A stretch of DNA of 18,391 bases from Alphaproteobacteria bacterium (GTDB lineage Bacteria; Pseudomonadota; Alphaproteobacteria; RF32; CAG-239): the NCBI GenBank assembly GCA_017557925.1, contig JAFYWO010000059.1, positions 1 through 18,391 on the forward strand. Reading direction: 5' to 3'. The translations under genes were made by a program, and so were the position numbers. Positions 5,808 to 16,108 of this stretch are shown piece by piece; position 1 is the stretch's first letter; each line of letters opens with the position of its first letter. The notes beneath the pieces are model-generated. The model was not told the DNA's origin. It was given only the letters and a program-made list of their open reading frames with translations, and did no database searches.

Positions 5808-6467
5808 ATGAAAAATGAAAATCAGTATGGACGCTCAATGATAGAAATGTTAGGCGTATTAGCAATAGTCGGTGTATTATCTGTAGGTGGTATCGCCGGA
5901 TATTCCAAAGCTATGAATAAATTTAAAACCAACAAAATTATAGACCAAATCACTATGATTTCTACAAACATCAGAACATTATACTCCGGACAAAGAACAT
6001 ACAAAGGTCTAAGCAATGCTATGGCTATTGCAACAGGTTGTGTTCCTTCCGAAATGTATGAAGTAAGTGAAGGAACTATAGAAGCAGACCACCCTATAAT
6101 TAACGCTTTTAGCGGTAACGTAGCCATTATTCCAGCTTGGTATAAAACAACAATGACCGAAAATCATCTTAATGCGTTTATGATAGGATTGGACGGAATA
6201 CCTAGATCATCTTGTGTAGCTTTAGCAACTACAGATTGGGGAGGAGATGTAGGTTCCGGATTTGCTGCCATTTACGTTGGAGCAACAGAAGATGATATTA
6301 CACAAACTATCAGTTCTTTTAATACCGAATACGCTACAGAAATAGCAACAAGTGTAAATCTTGCTGCTCCGGGAGATGCTAATTATCCAACTCCAATGTC
6401 TGTCATACACGCACAACAAGCTTGCTCAAGCGATACGGACAACTCAATCATTATAGCATATATTTAA
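5808..6467 (+). CDS. Type IV prepilin-like protein
   Basis: This 219-residue protein has a class III (prepilin) leader: MKNENQYG, then RSMIEMLGVLAIVGVLSVGGIAGYSKAM. Cleavage is expected after Gly8, and Glu13 is the conserved Glu5 of the mature pilin, followed by a hydrophobic helix of about 20 residues. The remainder is a globular, Thr/Ala-rich domain with three cysteines. The protein would be processed by a PilD-type peptidase and assembled in a pilus or pseudopilus; no assembly gene lies in the window. The SMIEMLGVLAI form resembles proteins I recall in uncultured gut Alphaproteobacteria; this is recollection. The ATG at 5808 is preferred because GTGGAG lies eight bases upstream; in-frame ATG 5733 and TTG 5724 would translate through the terminator hairpin. 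Confidence 0.82.
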   Translation: MKNENQYGRSMIEMLGVLAIVGVLSVGGIAGYSKAMNKFKTNKIIDQITMISTNIRTLYSGQRTYKGLSNAMAIATGCVPSEMYEVSEGTIEADHPIINAFSGNVAIIPAWYKTTMTENHLNAFMIGLDGIPRSSCVALATTDWGGDVGSGFAAIYVGATEDDITQTISSFNTEYATEIATSVNLAAPGDANYPTPMSVIHAQQACSSDTDNSIIIAYI

Positions 6468-6484
6468 TTTTTTTTATAAATAAC

Positions 6485-6512
6485 AAAAAAGCGACACATT
6501 TTAGTGTCGCTT
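6485..6512 (-). terminator. Terminator of groES-groEL
   Basis: AAGCGACAC (6489-6497) and GTGTCGCTT (6504-6512) form a perfect 9-base-pair stem with a 6-base loop. Leftward, the stem runs into TTTTTT. Rightward there is no T-run, so it is assigned to groEL, although it also lies just after the prepilin gene. Confidence 0.88.
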
Positions 6513-6532
6513 ATAATATGAAATTCAAGAAA

Positions 6533-8191
<1,659 letters not shown>

Positions 8192-8199
8192 CTAAAAAA

Positions 8200-8490
8200 T
8201 TATCTTTCAATAATTGCCAAAATATCGCCTTCTTTAACAATCAAATGAGGCTCGCCATCAACTTTTATTTCTGTTCCTGTCCATTTACTAAACAAAACAA
8301 CATCACCAACTTTAATACTCATAGGCAAAACCTTACCATCAGGTGTTACTCTACCTTCGCCAATAGCAATAACCTTACCTTCGCAAGGTTTTTCTTTTGC
8401 CGTATCAGGTAAAATAATACCACCTGCTGTTTTGTTTTCTTCTTCTACTCTTTTAATTAAAATATTTTCTCTCAAAGGTTTAACTATCAT
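8200..8490 (-). CDS. groES: Co-chaperonin GroES (10 kDa)
   Basis: Heptameric lid of GroEL. The 96-residue product is full length, beginning MIVKPLRENILIKR and containing the flexible mobile loop (about residues 16-35, NKTAGGIILPDTAKEKP), including the hydrophobic IIL that docks onto GroEL, and the roof loop EGRVTPDGK. AGGAG lies about seven bases before the ATG. It is the first gene of the groES-groEL operon, with its promoter and an overlapping inverted repeat directly upstream. Confidence 0.98.
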   Translation of the reverse strand: MIVKPLRENILIKRVEEENKTAGGIILPDTAKEKPCEGKVIAIGEGRVTPDGKVLPMSIKVGDVVLFSKWTGTEIKVDGEPHLIVKEGDILAIIER

Positions 8491-8518
8491 CAGTTCGCTC
8501 CTATATTAAAATTATACA

Positions 8519-8536
8519 TAACTAATACTTTAGTTA
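8519..8536. promoter_or_regulatory. Inverted repeat at the groES start region (operator candidate)
   Basis: TAACTAA (8519-8525) and TTAGTTA (8530-8536) are a perfect inverted repeat separated by four bases. It covers the -10 and probable start of the groES promoter. It is not the CIRCE element (TTAGCACTC-N9-GAGTGCTAA), so it is not an obvious HrcA site. It could alternatively act as an mRNA hairpin. Confidence 0.4.
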
Positions 8537-8559
8537 GTGTTTGGTTTCCAAAAAATCAA
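8531..8559 (-). promoter_or_regulatory. Candidate groESL promoter
   Basis: Leftward TTGATT (complement of 8554-8559), a 17-base spacer and TAACTA (complement of 8531-8536) fit sigma-70. With the preceding C the -35 reads CTTGATT, which also fits the CTTG core of RpoH -35 elements, but no matching heat-shock -10 was seen. Confidence 0.5.
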
Positions 8560-8580
8560 GCTTTATTAAAATATTTTTTA

Positions 8581-9600
8581 TTACTTTATAATATTTTTTA
8601 AAATTAAATCAAATTTTTCTGCAGCTCTAATATTTGTAAATTCTTTCAAGGTTATTTCTTGAGCTTTTTTTATCATTTCTTTTCTTTCTTCCTCGTGCTC
8701 TAAATAATAAACAACCTTTTCTTTAAATTCATCAAAATTCTTATACATTGCAATACTGTCACCATAAGCCTGTTCAATTTCTTGAACATAGTCAGTAAAA
8801 ATAAATCCGCCACTTGCACTTACATCATAAATTCTGTTAGAAACAAAACCATAATAAGCCATTTCCGCTCTATGGTCATTTAAAACAATTTTTGCATTTG
8901 TATAATATTTATGCAACTCATCATTATCCACAAAATCCGCCTTCAAGACATCTGCGTATTCTTTTTTATTCCACTGCTTTCCGTAAAGACTTAAATTAAG
9001 TCCCAATTCTTTCGCATATTTCACACTCAATCTGTCCGCACCATAATTATTTGACCCAACAAACAAAACTTCTGTCTTTTTATCTTCTTCAACACCATCA
9101 TTTTTAAACCTTTCCGGATTCGTAAATTGAGGAACAACATATCCTTTCAATCCTTTTGGTTTGACGTGATGCTCTATAAACTTTTCTGATGCGCTGACAA
9201 CAACATCTGCATCTTGCAAGAGATAAGGACTTAAACCTTCCATATAATAAACATAGAGTATATTTTTTCTTTTCCAAACAAAATCTTTCGGTATTTTTTT
9301 GTATACATAATAACCTTTAAAATAGATTACGTTACCGGCATCTCCAAGATTTAAATTATCATAATCTTCCCTAAAACGATATTCAACATTATAACCTAAT
9401 TTTTCAAAACCGGCTTTTAAGTCTTTAGCCAAAAAGAAATCACCACATCTTTTATAAGAATATGGTGAAGATATTCTTTTAGAAGAAGGCAAAACAAATA
9501 CAATTTTTTTATAATCAAGTTCCATTGTATATAGATGCCACATCAATATACAACTCCCTAACATAAAAAAAATAAAACATATAATTAAAAACTTTTTCAT
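8581..9600 (-). CDS. Membrane-anchored CgeB-like glycosyltransferase
   Basis: The 339-residue product starts with one membrane anchor (MKKFLIICFIFFMLGSCILMW, about residues 3-24). The remainder looks like a GT-B-fold glycosyltransferase of the CgeB/Glyco_trans_1_2 type: a Rossmann-like N-terminal half, then VLFVGSNNYGADR near the middle, and a C-terminal block LNDHRAEMAYYGFVSNRIYDVSASGGFIFTD typical of the nucleotide-sugar side of that family, ending with repeated charged helices. Donor and acceptor are unknown. I chose the ATG at 9600 because the Lys-Lys membrane anchor begins there; in-frame ATGs at 9639 (preceded by GTGGGGA) and 9678 are alternatives, and no start has a strong ribosome binding site. 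No clear terminator separates it from groES. It is divergent from the ABC exporter pair. Confidence 0.75.
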   Translation of the reverse strand: MKKFLIICFIFFMLGSCILMWHLYTMELDYKKIVFVLPSSKRISSPYSYKRCGDFFLAKDLKAGFEKLGYNVEYRFREDYDNLNLGDAGNVIYFKGYYVYKKIPKDFVWKRKNILYVYYMEGLSPYLLQDADVVVSASEKFIEHHVKPKGLKGYVVPQFTNPERFKNDGVEEDKKTEVLFVGSNNYGADRLSVKYAKELGLNLSLYGKQWNKKEYADVLKADFVDNDELHKYYTNAKIVLNDHRAEMAYYGFVSNRIYDVSASGGFIFTDYVQEIEQAYGDSIAMYKNFDEFKEKVVYYLEHEEERKEMIKKAQEITLKEFTNIRAAEKFDLILKNIIK

Positions 9601-9666
9601 AATCAAACAATAAAACTTTACCTCAAAAACTGCAACCATAAAAAAATTTTCCCCACACTTAATATA

Positions 9667-9695
9667 TTGACTCACCATCTAAAATATGATACTAT
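9667..9695 (+). promoter_or_regulatory. Candidate promoter of the ABC exporter pair
   Basis: TTGACT (9667-9672), a 17-base spacer and TACTAT (9690-9695) would give a leader of about 25 bases before the ATG at 9727. A GAnTC site (GACTC, 9669-9673) overlaps the -35 element. Confidence 0.55.
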
Positions 9696-9726
9696 CCACC
9701 ATACATAAATAATTGGAATTATACTT

Positions 9727-11493
9727 ATGAACTTAAAAACTCTCATTTTTGCCAATATAAAAAAATTAAAACACTTATTTATCCCATTTGCTATTTTTTT
9801 TATATTAGCTTCCATTGCCAACACTATAAATCCATATATAACATCAAAAATAATAAACTGTTTTAGCATAGAAACCAAATATCTTGCCATAGATAATATC
9901 CTCTTTTGGTTTATCTTATTTATTGCCTTAAAAATACTACAATCAATAATTCAATATTACCTTCAAATAACAAAAGATACTTTTGAAGCAACTTTTAACT
10001 CCAATATAACTCTAGAACTATTTGATTACGTTCATCATCATAACATCCGTTATTTTGATGACGAAATGACCGGTCGCATATCCACCGCCATCACCTCAAC
10101 ATCATCTGTATTATATCGTATAACCGGAACATTGCTTTTTGAACTAATTCGCCCTCTAATCAATTTCATTTTTGCTTTTTCTATCATATCCTATTCTTGC
10201 CCAAAACTCGCCATTACCATCTTATTATTTTCAACCATTTTTTATTTTATTATAAAAAAACTAAACAAAACAATTTTTAATCTTTGGAAAACTCGTGGAA
10301 CTTTAGAAAAAGATTACATAGCGTTCAAGACCGATAGCATAACAAACTATAAACTTGTAAAATATACCGGTTCAATATTTAGAGAAAAACTAAACGCTTT
10401 CAGAATCTTAAAAAAATATCTCTATACCACCTATGAGTGCGAAAACAATCGTGCATTTTCAACCTTTACTCTAGAATTAACCCAAACTATCTTCGCAATC
10501 TCATGCTATATCTCTATCATTTATTTTACACTCTATAATAACCTAAATTTAGGCCTTGCATATTTTTCTTTTGCAACAATCGGTATGATAATCGGTCAAC
10601 TCCATGCACTATCATTTCTATCTATAAATCTATTGCAAAATTTAGGAGAATTAAAATCAAACACCGATTTAATTTTCAAACCCATAGAAATTAAAGATAA
10701 AGAAGATGCTTATCCCTTAAAAATTAAATTACCCTCTATTGTTTATCAAGACATAAATTTCTCATACATAAAAGAAAAAGAAGTTTTCAAAAACTTAAAT
10801 TTATCTATTAAACCTTACGAAAAAATAGGTCTGGTTGGCTTATCAGGAAGTGGCAAATCAAGCCTTATCAATCTCCTTCTTCGCCACTATACTCCACAAA
10901 GAGGACAAATTCTCATAGATAATCAAAATATATCTGACATAACTGAATATTCTCTTCATAAAAACATATCTTACGTTGCTCAAGATGTAACCCTGTTTAA
11001 CAGAAGTTTGCTTGAAAACATAAAAATAGCTAACCCCAAAGCCTCTTTTGAAGAAATCATAGAAGCATGCAAACTTGCTCATATCCACGATACAATTATA
11101 GAACTACCTTATGGATACGAAAGCATTGTAGGTGAGCGAGGAATACTCCTTTCCGGTGGCGAACGTCAACGAATTGCTATAGCTCGTGCTATCTTACAAA
11201 ACGCCCCGATTCTAATACTGGATGAAGCAACATCTGCACTAGACAGCCAAGCAGAAGTAGCAATTCAAAAAGCCCTCAATAACCTTGTGCAAAACAAGAC
11301 CGTAATAGCTATAGCCCACCGCTTATCAACCCTAAAAAATATGGATAGAATTATTGTGCTGGATAAAGGCAAAATTATAGAAGAAGGCACTCAAAAAGAA
11401 CTCCTAAAAAATAAAGACGGAACTTTCAAGCACTTCTATTTTCTCCAAGCAGATGGTTATCTGAATTTAACCCCAAACAAAGGAGATAAATAA
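9727..11493 (+). CDS. ABC exporter half-transporter (membrane plus ATPase), first of pair
   Basis: This 588-residue type I ABC exporter subunit has an N-terminal membrane domain (about residues 1-310, several hydrophobic helices) and a C-terminal ATPase. All ATP-site motifs are intact: Walker A GLSGSGKSS (371-379), Q-loop Gln419, signature LSGGERQR (475-482), Walker B ILILDE with catalytic Glu500, and H-loop His531. It resembles MsbA-like lipid, drug or peptide exporters; the substrate cannot be read from sequence. No peptidase domain is present. The next gene starts two bases after this stop and encodes a similar half-transporter, so a heterodimer is likely. The ribosome binding site is weak (TTGGAATT). 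The last part of the ATPase coding region is nearly identical in DNA to that of its neighbour. Confidence 0.9.
   Translation: MNLKTLIFANIKKLKHLFIPFAIFFILASIANTINPYITSKIINCFSIETKYLAIDNILFWFILFIALKILQSIIQYYLQITKDTFEATFNSNITLELFDYVHHHNIRYFDDEMTGRISTAITSTSSVLYRITGTLLFELIRPLINFIFAFSIISYSCPKLAITILLFSTIFYFIIKKLNKTIFNLWKTRGTLEKDYIAFKTDSITNYKLVKYTGSIFREKLNAFRILKKYLYTTYECENNRAFSTFTLELTQTIFAISCYISIIYFTLYNNLNLGLAYFSFATIGMIIGQLHALSFLSINLLQNLGELKSNTDLIFKPIEIKDKEDAYPLKIKLPSIVYQDINFSYIKEKEVFKNLNLSIKPYEKIGLVGLSGSGKSSLINLLLRHYTPQRGQILIDNQNISDITEYSLHKNISYVAQDVTLFNRSLLENIKIANPKASFEEIIEACKLAHIHDTIIELPYGYESIVGERGILLSGGERQRIAIARAILQNAPILILDEATSALDSQAEVAIQKALNNLVQNKTVIAIAHRLSTLKNMDRIIVLDKGKIIEEGTQKELLKNKDGTFKHFYFLQADGYLNLTPNKGDK
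11299..11429 (+). repeat. Gene-conversion-like tract, copy 1
   Basis: These 131 bases, coding for the H-loop region onward (TVIAIAHRLSTLKNMDRIIVL and following), match 13068-13198 with only two differences that I count. On both sides the two genes diverge strongly. Confidence 0.85.
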
Positions 11494-11495
11494 CT

Positions 11496-13235
11496 ATGAA
11501 TATTTATAAATTCTTCATCTCCATCATAAAAAAATGCAAATTATATTTTTTTGCTTCATGTATTTTATCTTTACTACCTTCATCTTTATCTGCATACAGT
11601 CATGTTTATCAGGCAAAAATTTTAAGTTATATCGTAAATAGCTTACAAAATTCCTTCAACCATACACTTATCACATATATCATAATTTTTAGCTTGCTCC
11701 AAATTACAATTAATATCATCAACTACGCTCGCATTCAAATTGATGCTCGTGTAAAGATTCGCTACCAAATGGCTCTACACAACACTTTGTTTGCTCATAA
11801 TCACAAACATTCTTCCAATTTTTTTGATACTGAACAAAGTGGTGTTATTTTAGCAAAAACCGGTAACTTAATCGGTTCTATGTGTCAATTATTTGGCCAA
11901 ATAAGAGCATTTTTTATTCCCCATTTAGGCACTTTTGCTATAACATTTTATCTTTTTTACACTATATCCTCTTTGCTTTGTGCCGCATTATTTATTTTAG
12001 GTATAATAAACACAACTGCAACATACTTCATATACAAAAAAACAAAAACTTATACTAAAAAAAGAAGTCAAGAAGCTTCAAAAATAATAGGAATAATAGT
12101 AGATTCTATCGCCAATGCAAGACTTGTAAAATCCACTGCATCTCTTTTTTATGAAAAGAAAAAGCTTCGCCGACAAGCAAATATATTTATTCGCTCTCGC
12201 CAAACTGAAGCGAAAATACAAGGTCTCTCAAACCTGCAAAACACCTTACTAATAACTTTATTTATGGTATTAAATTTATCAGTAATAATAGCTTATTATT
12301 ACTATCAAAACCTTTCGCTAGAACACATTATATTAGCAACATCTCTATCCATAAAACTTAACCAAAATTTTTCAACAACAGCAGAACATATTCTGGAATT
12401 TATCACCCTAAAAGCAAGTATAGATGATGCTATAGAATTATTGTACCGCCCATTTGACATAATAGATACCCTAAATGCAAAAAAGCTAAAACTAAAAGAT
12501 AACTCTATTTCACTAAAAAATGTTAATTTCCAATATTCAAAAGAAAAACCACTATTTGATAAACTAAACTTAAATATCAAACCAAATGAAAAAGTCGGCA
12601 TAGTTGGATTATCAGGTTCAGGCAAATCAACTTTAATAAAATTACTCCTTCGTTCATACAATCTAAACAAAGGAAAAATCTTAATTTCAAATCAAGATAT
12701 CTCAAAAGTAACAACATTTTCTCTACATCAATCAATTTCCCTAATTTCACAAGAACCTTGTCTGTTTAATCGTTCAATTATGGATAATCTTAAATTTGCA
12801 AACCCAAAAGCAACAGAAAAAGAAGTTATTAAAGCAGCAAAGCTTGCCCACATTCACGACACCATTACAAAAATGCCTCAAGGCTATAATAGTATTATTG
12901 GCGAACGAGGCATAAAACTTTCCGGAGGAGAACGACAACGTATTGCAATAGCTCAAGCTATACTAAAAAACACCCCAATTTTAATCCTAGATGAAGCAAC
13001 ATCTGCTCTTGATAGTGATTCGGAAGTTGCTATAGAAAAAGCTCTATCAAACATTATGAAAAATAAAACCGTAATAGCTATAGCCCACCGCTTATCAACC
13101 CTAAAAAATATGGATAGAATTATTGTGCTGGATAAAGGTAAAATTATAGAAGACGGCACTCAAAAAGAACTCCTAAAAAATAAAGACGGAACTTTCAACC
13201 GTCTCTATTCTCTACAAACCGAAGGTTATTTATAA
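11496..13235 (+). CDS. ABC exporter half-transporter, second of pair
   Basis: This 579-residue subunit has the same build as the first: membrane domain (about 1-310) and ATPase with Walker A GLSGSGKST (371-379), Q-loop Gln419, signature LSGGERQR (475-482), catalytic Glu500 and His531. Both members therefore keep canonical ATP sites, unlike heterodimers with one degenerate site. One difference is AIAQAIL where the first has AIARAIL. AAAGGAG lies about ten bases before its ATG, and the start is two bases after the previous stop, so translation is probably coupled. Its membrane domain is much less similar to the first than the ATPase is, which suggests an asymmetric heterodimer. Its stop codon overlaps that of mutS on the opposite strand. 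The substrate is unknown. Confidence 0.9.
   Translation: MNIYKFFISIIKKCKLYFFASCILSLLPSSLSAYSHVYQAKILSYIVNSLQNSFNHTLITYIIIFSLLQITINIINYARIQIDARVKIRYQMALHNTLFAHNHKHSSNFFDTEQSGVILAKTGNLIGSMCQLFGQIRAFFIPHLGTFAITFYLFYTISSLLCAALFILGIINTTATYFIYKKTKTYTKKRSQEASKIIGIIVDSIANARLVKSTASLFYEKKKLRRQANIFIRSRQTEAKIQGLSNLQNTLLITLFMVLNLSVIIAYYYYQNLSLEHIILATSLSIKLNQNFSTTAEHILEFITLKASIDDAIELLYRPFDIIDTLNAKKLKLKDNSISLKNVNFQYSKEKPLFDKLNLNIKPNEKVGIVGLSGSGKSTLIKLLLRSYNLNKGKILISNQDISKVTTFSLHQSISLISQEPCLFNRSIMDNLKFANPKATEKEVIKAAKLAHIHDTITKMPQGYNSIIGERGIKLSGGERQRIAIAQAILKNTPILILDEATSALDSDSEVAIEKALSNIMKNKTVIAIAHRLSTLKNMDRIIVLDKGKIIEDGTQKELLKNKDGTFNRLYSLQTEGYL
13068..13198 (+). repeat. Gene-conversion-like tract, copy 2
   Basis: Counterpart of 11299-11429, offset by 1769 bases. 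The two differences are T for C in the Gly codon of LDKGKI and C for A, which turns Glu into Asp in IEDGTQKE. Confidence 0.85.
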
Positions 13236-16028
13236 CATATCTTTCAAACTATAAAGCACATTTAATGCTTCTCTGGGACTTAAAGCATCTACATCTATTA
13301 GCTTTAATTCTTGAACCAATGGATTTTCTTCATCCTTTTTTTCTTCTTGACACAAAACTTGGAACAATGGCAAATCCAAATCAACCGAACTCATAACTTT
13401 GTTTTGTTTTTCTTCTTCCAATAATTTCAAAACCTGTTCTGCTCGTTTGATTGTAAGTTCCGGAAGCCCAGCCAGTTTTGCAACATGAATACCATAAGAT
13501 CTATCTGCTGCCCCACTCATTACCTCATGCATAAAGACCACTTCTCCATTATACTCTTTTATCTTCATACACCTCAAACTCAAAGACTCTAACCTGTCTT
13601 TTAACTTTGTTAACTCGTGATAATGTGTTGCAAATATCGTTCTACACTTATTAACTTCTGCCAGCTGTTCAACTACAGCCCAAGCTATTGATAGACCATC
13701 AAAAGTGGCAGTTCCTCGTCCTATTTCATCCAAAATCACAAAAGAACGTTTACTTGCCCTGTTCAAGATTGCAGCTGTTTCAACCATCTCAACCATAAAA
13801 GTAGAACGACCTCTGGCTAAATCATCACTTGCTCCAACTCTGGAAAATACTCTGTCTACAACTCCAATTCGTGCACTTTTCGCAGGCACATAACTGCCTA
13901 CTTGCGCCATAATTGCAATTAGCGCATTTTGTCTTAAAAATGTAGACTTACCGGCCATATTAGGACCAGTCAACAACCAAATTCTATCGTCATCATATTT
14001 AAGATTTAAATCATTACCGACAAAACATCCATCTCCTTTGCTTTTAAGAGCAGCTTCAACAACGGGATGTCTGCCTTCTACTACTTCAAAATCTAGACTT
14101 TCATCAACAACAGGTCTTACATAATTACATTCAGAAGCTAATTCTGCCATAGCTTGAGCAACATCAATTTCAGCTAATATTTCAGCCGTTCTTATTATAT
14201 AATCTCCTTGCCCCAAAGCAAATTCTCTTAATTTTTCAAAAAGTTCTAACTCAACTTTTAAAGCTTCCTCTTCTGCTGACAATACCTCTTTTTCAAGCTC
14301 CATTAAATCACTTGTAGTAAACCTGATAGCATTTAATACCGATTGTCTATGAATAAACATCTTGTTTTCTAATAGCGGATTAGCATTTTTTGACGGCACT
14401 TCCACATAATATCCGATTATAGAATTATTTTTAACTTTTAAAGAAGACACTCCCGTTAAATCAACATACAAACGTCTTAGTTCTTCAACCTTAGGTTCAC
14501 TTGCCGTTTTTATATTTTTCAAATAATCTAACGGTGCATACGCTCCATCTCTGATAAAACCGCCGTTTCTGACAAGAACAGGTAACGTTTCTCTATCATC
14601 AATCAAAACATCTGTAATATTTGAAACTAGTTCACTGTGATTATAAAAATTTTTAACTAACTCAAATAAATATTTTGGAGTTTCTTGATAAATACTATCC
14701 ATTTGAAAAGCCTTAAATCCAATAATTGCTTCTCTAATTCTTGGAACAATCCTAAGAGTTGCCGCTAAATCATACAAATCACGAGGTCCGCCTCTTTCCA
14801 AACTCAAACGTCCGATAGCTCGCTCCGCATCCATACACTTGCGAAGTGCTTCCCTTACTTCTTTTCTGACCATTGGGTTATCAATAAAAAATTGAACACA
14901 ATCAAATCTATCATTTATTTTGTTAATATCTAATAAAGGCATAGCAAGTCTTTCTGCCAAAAGTCTTGCCCCCACACCTGTAACCGTTCTGTCCATCACT
15001 TTTAATAAACTAGTCCCCGAAGCGCAAGAAGATGATAATAATTCCAAGCTCCTTCTTGTAGAACTGTCTATTTCCATAATATCATCGCCAACAATATGTT
15101 TTGGCATTTGAATACGAGGCAATTTTCCTTTTTGCGTTGTTTCAACATACGAAAGTAAAACACCTGCAGCAATCAATTCTGATTTAGAAAAATCACCAAA
15201 ACTATCCATTGTCTTAACATTAAAAGCTTTTAACAATGTATTTACCGCACTCTCATAATTATAAAAAGTTTTAGAGCGCATAGCCAATTTGTCTTTATAT
15301 TCTCCAAACAACGGAATATATTCCGGCTTTTCCAAAAGTCTATCTTCAAATAACACTTCTTCCGGTTCAAATCGGGATAAAGCAGAACTCAAAACATCAA
15401 CAGGTTTTTGTTTTCCGACTTCTGTTCTCTGCATAAAAAAAGCCCCCGTAGAAATATCAATCCACGCAAGTCCTATTTCTCTTTCTCTAACATAACTGGA
15501 AACAATAAAATTATTCTTTTTAGCATCAAGCATTGTTTCTTCTGTTAAAGTTCCTGCTGTAACAAGTCTTACCACATCACGTCTGACAATAGCGCTTGCA
15601 CCTTTTCTTTTTTTAGCTTCTTTAGGATCTTCTATTTGCTCTGCTATTGCAACCTTAAAACCATACTTAATCAATTTTGATAAATACATCTCGTATGCAT
15701 GAAAAGGAACTCCACACATAGGAATTTCTTTATCACCTAATTTACTTCTTGTTGTAAGAGTTAATCCTATAGCTTCTGCAACTTTAACGGCATCATCAAA
15801 AAACAATTCATAAAAGTCTCCCATTCTATAAAACAACACATATTCAGAATGTTCTCTTTTAAGTTCCAGAAATCGCTCCATTGCAGGAGTATTTTTCATC
15901 TTCATAGCATCTTCAAAAGTAGCTCTTTCTGAAGACTTTATCTCTTTTTTTTCATCTTGTTTTACTTCTATATTTAACTCAGTATATAACTCTTTATCAC
16001 TTTCCATCTTCTTCATCCGTAAAGCCAT
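13230..16028 (-). CDS. mutS: DNA mismatch repair protein MutS
   Basis: MutS recognises mismatches and starts repair with MutL. The 932-residue product shows the mismatch-binding Phe-x-Glu in FYRMGDFYELFFDDA (Phe72, Glu74), the connector and lever domains, then the ATPase: Walker A GPNMAGKST (688-696), Walker B VILDEIGRGT (Glu768) and FATHYHEL (His802). The C-terminal HTH/dimer region is present (HVAKLAGLP, then an acidic linker and a final helix SPREALNVLYSLKDML). Relative to E. coli the Phe-x-Glu lies 36 residues later because of a charged N-terminal extension. The start is uncertain: ATG 16028 has no Shine-Dalgarno; in-frame ATGs at 16016, 16007 and near 15905 are alternatives. The gene is convergent with the ABC pair and divergent from the kinase gene. 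Confidence 0.96.
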   Translation of the reverse strand: MALRMKKMESDKELYTELNIEVKQDEKKEIKSSERATFEDAMKMKNTPAMERFLELKREHSEYVLFYRMGDFYELFFDDAVKVAEAIGLTLTTRSKLGDKEIPMCGVPFHAYEMYLSKLIKYGFKVAIAEQIEDPKEAKKRKGASAIVRRDVVRLVTAGTLTEETMLDAKKNNFIVSSYVREREIGLAWIDISTGAFFMQRTEVGKQKPVDVLSSALSRFEPEEVLFEDRLLEKPEYIPLFGEYKDKLAMRSKTFYNYESAVNTLLKAFNVKTMDSFGDFSKSELIAAGVLLSYVETTQKGKLPRIQMPKHIVGDDIMEIDSSTRRSLELLSSSCASGTSLLKVMDRTVTGVGARLLAERLAMPLLDINKINDRFDCVQFFIDNPMVRKEVREALRKCMDAERAIGRLSLERGGPRDLYDLAATLRIVPRIREAIIGFKAFQMDSIYQETPKYLFELVKNFYNHSELVSNITDVLIDDRETLPVLVRNGGFIRDGAYAPLDYLKNIKTASEPKVEELRRLYVDLTGVSSLKVKNNSIIGYYVEVPSKNANPLLENKMFIHRQSVLNAIRFTTSDLMELEKEVLSAEEEALKVELELFEKLREFALGQGDYIIRTAEILAEIDVAQAMAELASECNYVRPVVDESLDFEVVEGRHPVVEAALKSKGDGCFVGNDLNLKYDDDRIWLLTGPNMAGKSTFLRQNALIAIMAQVGSYVPAKSARIGVVDRVFSRVGASDDLARGRSTFMVEMVETAAILNRASKRSFVILDEIGRGTATFDGLSIAWAVVEQLAEVNKCRTIFATHYHELTKLKDRLESLSLRCMKIKEYNGEVVFMHEVMSGAADRSYGIHVAKLAGLPELTIKRAEQVLKLLEEEKQNKVMSSVDLDLPLFQVLCQEEKKDEENPLVQELKLIDVDALSPREALNVLYSLKDML

Positions 16029-16059
16029 TAAAATTAACTAAATCTAAACATAACTTAAC

Positions 16060-16065
16060 TATAAT
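16060..16065 (+). promoter_or_regulatory. Candidate -10 element of the histidine kinase gene
   Basis: A perfect TATAAT lies 43 bases before the ATG at 16109, in the 80-base spacer between divergent mutS and the kinase. No good -35 element is found at 16-18 bases, so the promoter may need an activator or be weak. Confidence 0.4.
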
Positions 16066-16108
16066 AACCCCATCCTTTTCAGTCTACAAAAATTTTAGAG
16101 ATATACGA

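Noticed and set aside
8491..8580. CIRCE element for HrcA
   Set aside because: The inverted repeat present does not match TTAGCACTC-N9-GAGTGCTAA.
9667..9695. GAnTC over the ABC promoter as cell-cycle control
   Set aside because: GAnTC sites are scattered through coding DNA here at a frequency that makes one overlap unremarkable.
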